Shown piece by piece: positions 34,626 through 41,540 of a stretch of 64,000 nt of DNA. Source of the DNA: Sulfitobacter marinus (GTDB taxonomy: Bacteria; Pseudomonadota; Alphaproteobacteria; Rhodobacterales; Rhodobacteraceae); contig NZ_FPAJ01000004.1 of the NCBI RefSeq assembly GCF_900116285.1, forward strand, positions 186,001-250,000, read 5' to 3'. The notes beneath the pieces were generated by a model. That model saw only the letters and a program-made list of their open reading frames with translations, was not told where the DNA came from and did no database searches. Made by a program: the position numbers and the translations under genes. The first letter of the stretch is position 1. Every line of letters starts with the position of its first letter.

Positions 34626-35189
34626 ATGTCTGAGATCCGGAATTCTGCGCCTTTATCCGCAAGTTTGTCTCCGAATGCACCTGCTTGCATTGCCACGCGT
34701 CACAAACTGATCGACCATCTCATGCAAGAGCGGGAGCTTTTTTTATGCGATGCGGTCAGAATACTTGGGTCGCGGGACCGCGCCGAAGATGTGTTGCAAG
34801 ACGCCGCTTTACGCTGTTTATCTAGCGGTGCCATCACCACCCAACCCACCAGTCCGCGCGGATTACTGCGCAGAATGGTGCGCAATCTGGCGTTGGATCA
34901 TTGGCGCCGCAACGGCCACGAAACATCAATGGATGACACCACACCTGAACCCGTCGCCAGCGGCCCAACTGCGGAGCAGTCACTGGTTGCATATGAGACA
35001 CTTAGCGCAATGGCCCGAGCAATTATGTCGCTTCCAGAAACCCAGAAGCACGCGTTTACAGAGCATCGGCTAAAAGCGCGTCGTCAAAATGAAATCGCAT
35101 CTGAAATGGGATTATCACCAGCCCGCGTCCACGCGCTTATACACAGTGCGCACACCTATCTTGCCAATGAACTACGCGAAACCGCCTGA
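34626..35189 (+). CDS. ECF sigma factor, iron-starvation (RpoI/PvdS-like) type
   Basis: The 187-residue product has sigma region 2 near residues 30-65 (ELFLCDAVRILGSRDRAEDVLQDAALRCL) and region 4 near 125-180 (MSLPETQKHAFTEHRLKARRQNEIASEMGLSPARVHALIHSA). It follows the siderophore operon after a 148-base leader. No FecR-like anti-sigma gene is next to it, and the receptor lacks a signalling domain, which fits PvdS/RpoI-type control by iron status rather than FecI-type signalling. MSEIRN at 34626 is the likely start; the frame extends to 34497. Its 3' end overlaps the convergent PPTase gene by 34 bases. Confidence 0.85.
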   Translation: MSEIRNSAPLSASLSPNAPACIATRHKLIDHLMQERELFLCDAVRILGSRDRAEDVLQDAALRCLSSGAITTQPTSPRGLLRRMVRNLALDHWRRNGHETSMDDTTPEPVASGPTAEQSLVAYETLSAMARAIMSLPETQKHAFTEHRLKARRQNEIASEMGLSPARVHALIHSAHTYLANELRETA

Positions 35190-35806
35190 AGCGCTGTCCA
35201 TGTGATGATCGCATCCTGCATCTGAATATAACGAACCGTAACCTTCGTGCCACGCGGTAGGCTCGGCGCGAGCGGGATAGCAGTGACAAAACTCATCTGC
35301 CCAGAGCTAGGGGCCGCCAAAAGCCGTAGCGCCTCAAACCCGAATACCCGGCCGACGCGCGGGAATGCAGCTTTAAAGAAGCTCTCTTTGCCCGAAAAAA
35401 CCAAGGCACAGAAATGGCCCTTGTCATCGGCCTGTGCAAGAATGCTGCGCTCACTCGTACCCATTGCTTCACTGGATATGGATTGAACCGCCTCAGTATC
35501 CGCGTATCCCTCTATATCAACGCCCCAATCCCACTCGTTTCCCTTGGCCAACAAGCACACAGTCTTGCTACCCGAATGGCTCAGGCTGCCACGGTGTGTT
35601 TTTGGCCAGACAGGATCCCCAGCTGATCCAGATGTGATGGGTATTTCGGGCACCCCAAGACGCCGCTGTGCCGTTCTTATGATATGCGCGCGTTTGGCCG
35701 CACCGGTCTTTGCACGTGGAGTGGCCTCACCGAGATCATCCAAAACCAGCACTGCTGGTACCGGGGTGCCCTGCGGTTCAAAGAACTGTGGAACGTGATT
35801 TTCCAT
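35156..35806 (-). CDS. 4'-phosphopantetheinyl transferase (EntD/Sfp type)
   Basis: This enzyme moves phosphopantetheine from CoA onto the carrier-domain serine, here presumably Ser969 of the NRPS. The 216-residue product shows GDPVWPKTHRGSLSHSGSKTVCLLA, the metal-binding GVDIEGYAD, and FSGKESFFKAAFP, the three family blocks. It converges with the sigma gene with a 34-base overlap. ATG 35806 lacks a good ribosome site. A strong AAGGAGA lies further up and serves an ATG in another frame (35834), so translation may depend on that short frame. Confidence 0.87.
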   Translation of the reverse strand: MENHVPQFFEPQGTPVPAVLVLDDLGEATPRAKTGAAKRAHIIRTAQRRLGVPEIPITSGSAGDPVWPKTHRGSLSHSGSKTVCLLAKGNEWDWGVDIEGYADTEAVQSISSEAMGTSERSILAQADDKGHFCALVFSGKESFFKAAFPRVGRVFGFEALRLLAAPSSGQMSFVTAIPLAPSLPRGTKVTVRYIQMQDAIITWTALQAVSRSSLAR

Positions 35807-35834
35807 CGATTTCGTCCGTCCGTTTCAGTCCCAT
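35778..35834 (-). CDS. Possible 18-residue upstream ORF of the PPTase gene
   Basis: ATG 35834 follows AAAGGAGA at good spacing and encodes MGLKRTDEIDGKSRSTVL before a stop at 35778. It spans the PPTase start codon in a different frame. It could couple translation, act as a leader peptide, or show that one base is misread or deleted so that the true PPTase start is 35834. Confidence 0.3.
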   Translation of the reverse strand: MGLKRTDEIDGKSRSTVL

Positions 35835-36032
35835 AGTCAGTCTCCTTTGTTGCAGTAAATGCTATCAAAGAAGCGGCATCAAACCGCAACAGGTCCATGT
35901 TGTCATTTAGTAGAAAGTGAGCAATCGCAGCACTTTATCATCGGGCCGGTATTCCAAAGCGGCCATAAGGCGAAATGGTTCTCCGTCTTCGCCCGGCACC
36001 TCAATGATGATGCTGAACTTGGTGCCATTGTA

Positions 36033-37010
36033 TTATGCAAGATAGGACATATTGTAGATATGGTTGGATCGCAGTTTTCCACGGATTATTTCCCGAAACT
36101 CTTCCTTAGAAACATCGCTAAGCCCTGCATGATGGAGCGAACCTGCCTTCGCCGTCTTGATGTATTCAAGCTTTGCATCTTCAACGTGAACGTCAAGATC
36201 ATCCAGCCTCTCAACGCTAGAATTTACTGAATTGATTGACATTTCCGTATCGACCTCAAAGCCATCGAAAACGGGACTTTCAATTTTATATGAGAGAAAG
36301 ACGCCCTCAAGGTCCGACCTGATGCTTATGCACTCGTAGCCGTTTTCTTCAAACGGATACCCGCTCATGTTCACATTCTCAGTTTCATCGCGGTCGTCTT
36401 CGTGACCTTGAATTATCTTTCGGCCAAATTTGACGCCAAGGTTGGTAAGGCGCAATGACAGTAGTGCCTTGAAATGAGAGTGATGCGTTACATTCGCGCA
36501 CCCGACATGACCTTCAAAACCGATCAATCCACCCGCCAATTTTTGAAAGGCTGTATCCGTAAGATTATTGATATAGACAATATAAAACTGCGTGCTGTGC
36601 TGGAAGGTTATCTGCTCTACTGGATACCCTGCATCGCGGAAGGCTTCAAACAGTATGTCTTGGTGTTCGTTCTCTCCAACGTAGTCGCCGTGGAGGATGC
36701 TATTTTTGCTGCGCGGGTTTAGGAGCGGGATCAAACGCTTGAAGACTTCATATCCATACCAGCTACTTTCAATCTTCATCGTGTCGAAGATCAACGCCAA
36801 CTCAAGCTTTTCGCGGTCTGGAACGAGCGCGGCGCGAAGTTCATCGTAGTTTATGCCTTTGGTCTTCAGGACATCCACCACCTGCTTCCGCATAGCTTGT
36901 ATCTCAAACAACATGCGGTCGGGCGGGATGTTGAAGTGGTCTCGAACGACTTCCAGCATTACGTGGCCGCGTGCGTTCAGTGTATGAATCGGAAGAACTT
37001 TGAATGCCAT
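36033..37010 (-). CDS. Hypothetical protein, A/T-rich, beside tRNA-Ser
   Basis: The 325-residue protein is not recognised. It opens with MAFKVLPIHTLNARGHVMLEVV and a helical charged first third (PDREKLELALIFDTMKIESSW). The middle has LNPRSKNSILHGDYVGENEHQD and ITFQHSTQFYIVYINNL, and the C-terminus is acidic. No signal peptide or clear membrane segment is visible. Base composition is more A/T-rich than neighbours, and the gene ends an A/T-rich stretch that abuts tRNA-Ser, a frequent insertion target, so it was probably acquired. No integrase or repeat of the tRNA end was seen. Confidence 0.6.
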   Translation of the reverse strand: MAFKVLPIHTLNARGHVMLEVVRDHFNIPPDRMLFEIQAMRKQVVDVLKTKGINYDELRAALVPDREKLELALIFDTMKIESSWYGYEVFKRLIPLLNPRSKNSILHGDYVGENEHQDILFEAFRDAGYPVEQITFQHSTQFYIVYINNLTDTAFQKLAGGLIGFEGHVGCANVTHHSHFKALLSLRLTNLGVKFGRKIIQGHEDDRDETENVNMSGYPFEENGYECISIRSDLEGVFLSYKIESPVFDGFEVDTEMSINSVNSSVERLDDLDVHVEDAKLEYIKTAKAGSLHHAGLSDVSKEEFREIIRGKLRSNHIYNMSYLA

Positions 37011-37109
37011 TTCGCCAATATCCTCCCCCTTAAAGCCTAAGAAGTCGCATGGGTAGGTCGTGGGTAGAATTGGCGAATTGTCAATTTATTTAACAAAATC
37101 AATAAGTAA

Positions 37110-37199
37110 TGGCGGAGACGAAGGGATTCGAACCCTCGAGACCCTTCCGGGCCTACTCCCTTAGCAGGGGAGCGCCTTCGACCACTCGGCCACGTCTCC
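37110..37199 (-). tRNA. tRNA-Ser (anticodon GCU)
   Basis: The 90-base minus-strand gene begins GGAGACG and ends CGTCTCC-G-CCA, so the acceptor stem pairs fully and CCA is encoded. The D-arm has GGCCGAGTGGTCGAAGGC. The anticodon stem-loop is CTCCC-CTGCTAA-GGGAG with anticodon GCT. A long variable arm typical of tRNA-Ser follows, and the T-arm contains GGTTCGAATCC. It reads AGC/AGU codons. Confidence 0.96.
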
Positions 37200-37323
37200 G
37201 TTGACCCGTTTAGCGATAGGTTCCCAAGGGGGCAAGGGCCAAAAGCGAACAAATTCAACGAGAGTTTTCCGATACCGTCCGTGCGGGCTTGGGCACTTCC
37301 AGGCGTGGTTCGCCATGATGAGA

Positions 37324-38397
37324 TTACCGGGAAGCGGGCGGGGTATCTTTTGGGAACCAATGTTGGGTCCGGTTCGCAAATGCGACAAGCGATAGCATCA
37401 CCGGCACTTCGACCAGAACACCCACAACAGTTGCAAGCGCCGCACCGGAGCCTAGCCCGAACAGGCTGATTGCCACCGCAACCGCCAGTTCAAAGAAATT
37501 CGAGGTGCCGATAAGCGCACAGGGGGCGGCAACATTAAAGGGAATACCCCACGCGCGCGCAGCACCGTAGGCGACAAAGAAGATGCCGTAGGATTGGATC
37601 AGCAGCGGAACGGCGATCAGCGCAATGACAAGCGGGCGGTCTAGAATGACCTCGCCCTGAAAGCCAAATAGCAGCACAACTGTGACCAGCAGACCGATGA
37701 CAGAGAACGGCTGAACGCGGGATTTGAACGCATCCACTGCGGCGTCACCACCTTTGGCCACAAGGCGGCGGCGCGTCAGATACCCCGCCAGCAGCGGCAA
37801 CATCACGTATAAGCCAACAGAGATCAGCAATGTATCCCAAGGGACAACGATATCCGTCACACCCAGCAGGAATGCCACAATTGGGGCGAAGGCAAACACC
37901 ATAATCACATCGTTTACACTGACTTGGACCAAGGTGTAAGTTGCGTCACCACGCGTCAGGTTGGACCAAACAAACACCATCGCGGTGCAGGGGGCGGCTC
38001 CCAACAAGATCACCCCAGCCAGATAGGCTTGGGCATCATCGGCCGGGATCAGACCTGCAAAGACATGTTCAAAGAACAAAACCCCGAGGGCCGCCATGGT
38101 GAAGGGTTTGATCAACCAATTCACCACCAGTGTTACGACCAGCCCCTTAGGTCTGTCGCCGACCTGACGCAGGGCCCCGAAATCGACGCCAACCATCATC
38201 GGATAAACCATCGCCCAGATCAGAACGGCAACAGGCAGGTTGACCGATGCAACTTTTAGCGCGGCGAGGGCCGCAAAGACGCCGGGGAACAGATTGCCCA
38301 GGAGCAGCCCCGCCCCGATGGCAAGCGCCACCCATACCGAAAGCCAGCGTTCAAAGGTGCCAAGGCCAGCGGCGGCGGTAAATGATGTTTCGGTCAT
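37324..38397 (-). CDS. ACR3 family arsenite efflux transporter
   Basis: The 357-residue membrane protein has about ten hydrophobic segments. ACR3 landmarks are [16 protein letters not shown], the conserved cysteine in [19 protein letters not shown], and [21 protein letters not shown]. These transporters expel arsenite (sometimes antimonite) using the proton gradient. MTETSF at 38397 is preferred over the frame's first Met at 38475. No arsR or arsC gene is adjacent, so the resistance set is incomplete here. Confidence 0.9.
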   Translation of the reverse strand: MTETSFTAAAGLGTFERWLSVWVALAIGAGLLLGNLFPGVFAALAALKVASVNLPVAVLIWAMVYPMMVGVDFGALRQVGDRPKGLVVTLVVNWLIKPFTMAALGVLFFEHVFAGLIPADDAQAYLAGVILLGAAPCTAMVFVWSNLTRGDATYTLVQVSVNDVIMVFAFAPIVAFLLGVTDIVVPWDTLLISVGLYVMLPLLAGYLTRRRLVAKGGDAAVDAFKSRVQPFSVIGLLVTVVLLFGFQGEVILDRPLVIALIAVPLLIQSYGIFFVAYGAARAWGIPFNVAAPCALIGTSNFFELAVAVAISLFGLGSGAALATVVGVLVEVPVMLSLVAFANRTQHWFPKDTPPASR

Positions 38398-38495
38398 GTT
38401 GTGCTCTCGGGGATTACGGCGATTACGATATGTCTTGTCCTTGCGAATTCTAGCAAAGGCGCGATGAGGGGTCATCCGTCAAATTTGCAAAGCCG

Positions 38496-38807
38496 CTAGG
38501 CGTTCATCCCGATCACAATGATCCCGATTGTCATCATAACAGCAGCCCCCAAGCGGCGTTTCCAATTGCCCTCTTTGAGCAGGATAAAATCAATGAGCGT
38601 TGCAAAGATGACCGAGGTTTCGCGGAGGGCGGAAACTGCGCCAAGGGGTGCGTAATTCTTGGCATAAAGTACCAAACCATAGGCGATGATGGATACCATG
38701 CCACCTGCAATGCTCACAAATCCCGTCACCCACCAATCCGCCGCCGGGCTGCAAATTTCAAACCCGTTGCCCCGTCGCGATTGACCGATGCCGGATAGAG
38801 GAACCAA
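38496..38807 (-). pseudogene. EamA/DMT transporter, C-terminal remnant
   Basis: Only about 80 residues match the family: GFVSIAGGMVSIIAYGLVLYAKNYAPLGAVSALRETSVIFATLID, then GNWKRRLGAAVMMTIGIIVI. The ALRETSV.FA element is the usual end of the second EamA half. Complete proteins are near 290 residues, but upstream there are only some 115 bases before the next gene, in other frames and with no membrane segments of the first half. This looks like a deletion remnant of a metabolite exporter. Confidence 0.65.
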
Positions 38808-38923
38808 AACTGGAAACCGCCGGAGAAGAGCACAAGATCGCTTGCCACCGCTGGGAGGAGCCAGCGGATTAGACTGCTGGCCGGTGGATCAGTAAGCATC
38901 CGATCCACCGACGTTGACCCGCT

Positions 38924-39763
38924 TTAGGTCTTCTTTTTATCGTTGACGATATTCATCGACTTCGTAGCGCTTTTTCCCAGTTCAACGGATGCGAACGGCC
39001 CGCCTTGGCACATTTCGCCCGGGTCCGTCAGATCTGCTGGCGCTGCATCCGCTAGTATGGCCTCGGCAAACTGTTCCGCGTTGTCTTTGGGGCGGTACCC
39101 CAGAAACGATGCCTTGGCGTTATCGACCGGCGCACGGTCATTATTTGAAACGCCGTAGACAATACTAAACCCAACCGACGGCGTGTCGATGGCACGGGTT
39201 ACAAGCTGGATCAGATCGTCATAGGATAGCCACGATCCCAAAGCGCGAGGATTGTTAACCTGTGCACAGCTGAGGATACGCAGGCAGACCGATTCAAGCC
39301 CACGCTTGTCCCAATACATGCTGCCAAGGTCTTCGCTAAAGCACTTGGCCAATCCGTAAAACGTATCAGGCTTATGCGGGGCATCAATGCCAATGAAGTC
39401 AGCCTTTTTATGCATGCCCACCGCGTGGATCGATGACGCATAAACAACCCGTTTCAATCCATGTTGATGGGCGGCCTCCCAGATATTGTAGGAGCCGACG
39501 AAATTCGGGCCGAGCAGTTCTTCGAAAGGACGTTCGTCAACGATTGCGCCGAAATGCAGCACCATATCGGCCCCCTCAAGCAGCGGTGCGATCTGGTCAT
39601 ACACAGCAATGTCGACTTGGGCGAAGCGTTCATTTGGATAGAGCGTACCAATATCATCGGTGATATCGGTGCTCACCAGCTCTTCGCACATGTTTGACAG
39701 CGGTTCGCGCAGATAGGACCCCAGACGCCCCGCAGCACCGGTCAAAACCAATTTCTTCAACAT
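38924..39763 (-). CDS. NAD-dependent epimerase/dehydratase family, uronate dehydrogenase-like
   Basis: The 279-residue short-chain-type protein has the NAD loop TGAAGRLGSYLREPL, DITDDIG, DMVLHFGAIVDERPFE, RVVYASSIHAVGMH, and the YxxxK pair in TFYGLAKCFSEDLGSMYWDKRGLESVCLRI. This arrangement fits bacterial uronate dehydrogenases, which oxidise glucuronate or galacturonate to the aldarolactone; the YGLxK-CF-EDLG-MYWDK stretch is close to that subgroup. It lies 20 bases after the FAD oxidoreductase gene, probably in one operon. Confidence 0.7.
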   Translation of the reverse strand: MLKKLVLTGAAGRLGSYLREPLSNMCEELVSTDITDDIGTLYPNERFAQVDIAVYDQIAPLLEGADMVLHFGAIVDERPFEELLGPNFVGSYNIWEAAHQHGLKRVVYASSIHAVGMHKKADFIGIDAPHKPDTFYGLAKCFSEDLGSMYWDKRGLESVCLRILSCAQVNNPRALGSWLSYDDLIQLVTRAIDTPSVGFSIVYGVSNNDRAPVDNAKASFLGYRPKDNAEQFAEAILADAAPADLTDPGEMCQGGPFASVELGKSATKSMNIVNDKKKT

Positions 39764-39783
39764 CTGTCGTATCCTTCTTTAAG

Positions 39784-40983
39784 TTAAATAATAGCCTGTT
39801 CGACCATCGAGCGTTTGTTCTCTATCCGCTGATAATCAAAGGGGGTCAAATCGAGGCTGCGATATTCGCCATAGGAAATCAGTTCGGCGATCCCGCGGCC
39901 GATTGCGGGGGCTTGTTGCAGGCCATGACCTGAAAAGCCATTCATGAATATGAAATTCTGGATGGCGCTATGACGCCCCAAAATCGCATTCTGATCGAGC
40001 GTGTTATAGGCGTAATGCCCGACCCATTCATTGATCACTTTGATCCGTTCAAACTGGGGAATGCGCGTGGCAATCGCTGGCCAAACTTTGTTCTCCCACA
40101 GGTTGTGATCAAAGGTGAAATCATCGAACGCGACTGCAGGGTCTTCGTCTGGTGGGCATCCGGCCATGTAATATTTGCCGTCGCTGCGCAGATGCACACC
40201 TGAGGGGTCAACCGTCAGGGGCAGGTCACCGTCCAACGGTTCGGCCGCGTCAAAGATGAACGTATAGCGTTTGCGCGGCTCTACCGGCAGGGAAACACCG
40301 GCCATCTGTGCCGTCGCTATTGCGCGCGGGCCCGATGCATTCACCACCGTGCCGCAGCCAATTGTGTCGCCGGATTTCAGCACCACAGCGTCAATCGTTT
40401 TGCCGTCCGGCGATTTGGTCATAGCGACGACCTCGTCACTTATGAAATCAACACCGCCATGCCTGGCCTTCCGCTTGAACCAGTCAAACATAGTGCCGCC
40501 GTCGAAATACCCTTCGTCGATCTGATTGTGATTGCCGGCCAGAATGTCATCCAGCTGGTAAAAGGGATAGGCGGCGGCGATTTCATCCCGGCTCAGATGC
40601 TGCGTGCCCGCACCAAGGGATGCCTGAATTTTTTGGTTCCGCAAAAGCGTCTGCGCGAATTCGGGTGTGTCTGCCAGATACATGTAGCCAAAGCTTTGCA
40701 GGGCGAGGTGCGGCACCTCTGGATCGTCGCCCATGAACTGGCGGAAGTTCTTAATGAACTTCACCCCGAACTGCGACACCTGAATGTTGATCGTTGAGCT
40801 GAATTGCTGCCTGATGCAGCTGTTTGTGTGACTGGTCGATGCGAATTCATAGGTTGGATCGCGCTCGACCACCAAAACAGTTCCGTCAAATCCGGGCATT
40901 TGGGTCAACCACCACGCCAGCGATGACCCGAACATGGCTCCGCCAACAATCACCACGTCATAGGACGCACGCAAACTGTTCAT
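39784..40983 (-). CDS. FAD-dependent oxidoreductase (DAO family)
   Basis: The 399-residue product has an N-terminal dinucleotide loop VVIVGGAMFGSSLAWWL. The sarcosine-oxidase-like fold follows: VVERDPTYEFASTSHTNSCIRQQF, NASGPRAIATAQMAG, KYYMAGCPPDED, and the closing FIFMNGFSGHGLQQAPAIGRGIAELI. It resembles FOXRED1-like or N-methyl amino-acid oxidases, and the substrate cannot be read from sequence. Cotranscription with a uronate dehydrogenase-like gene suggests a catabolic operon. Confidence 0.8.
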   Translation of the reverse strand: MNSLRASYDVVIVGGAMFGSSLAWWLTQMPGFDGTVLVVERDPTYEFASTSHTNSCIRQQFSSTINIQVSQFGVKFIKNFRQFMGDDPEVPHLALQSFGYMYLADTPEFAQTLLRNQKIQASLGAGTQHLSRDEIAAAYPFYQLDDILAGNHNQIDEGYFDGGTMFDWFKRKARHGGVDFISDEVVAMTKSPDGKTIDAVVLKSGDTIGCGTVVNASGPRAIATAQMAGVSLPVEPRKRYTFIFDAAEPLDGDLPLTVDPSGVHLRSDGKYYMAGCPPDEDPAVAFDDFTFDHNLWENKVWPAIATRIPQFERIKVINEWVGHYAYNTLDQNAILGRHSAIQNFIFMNGFSGHGLQQAPAIGRGIAELISYGEYRSLDLTPFDYQRIENKRSMVEQAII

Positions 40984-41039
40984 ACATTTCAGCTTTCATC
41001 GGGCGCGTGGCGCGCGGTTTCACTTACACGGGGTTCGCT

Positions 41040-41540
41040 TAGCTAAATATGCACGCGATTTGGGCGGTAGACGCAATAGGGATTGCGTCAAGTTTTGCCG
41101 TTGCGCCGTCAATTCCACCACCCTTGCAATGAACGCTGCTTGTTCTCTTGGCGACTTTGCTGTCCGATCTTATGTCTCGGCCCCGCCGCCGTTGCGGGCC
41201 TAGCACCGAACACGGCGTCGGGTTTGTCCCTGCAAAGAACATAAAACTATTCGTTTTTTGTTTTGTGGTGGAAACGATTTGTCATCGAACCCGTGTGAAT
41301 AAACAAACCGCAGCATGTTGGTCGCCGCGCGCCTTGCCCGTGCCGGACACGTCGAATGGCGCGGGAATGTTGCCGACGGTAACGAGTTTGGCTGCGTCAT
41401 GGAACGATTTGCCACGTTGATCAGTTGATAACCTGTAAGCGCTTAGCGCATGGTAACGAGTATCTGCCGGGCCACCCTGACGTTCAGGACGCTCGGCAGC
41501 CCCTATACCCCCATTCACAGTTGATGACGGCATCTTACGG
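41040..41540. other. 500 bases without a recognised gene
   Basis: No frame gives a recognised protein. A perfect hairpin (GACGCAAT, loop AGGG, ATTGCGTC at 41070-41089, followed by AAGTTTTG) lies just above the FAD oxidoreductase start. A minus frame through 41282-41540 contains a globular-looking stretch (ALSAYRLSTDQRGKSFHDAAKLVTVGNIPAP) and might be the wreck of a gene, but I cannot name it. Confidence 0.4.

Noticed and set aside
37110..37142. tRNA-Ser 3' end as an integration site with direct repeat
   Set aside because: No second copy of the tRNA 3' sequence and no integrase were seen on either side, so attachment sites cannot be claimed.
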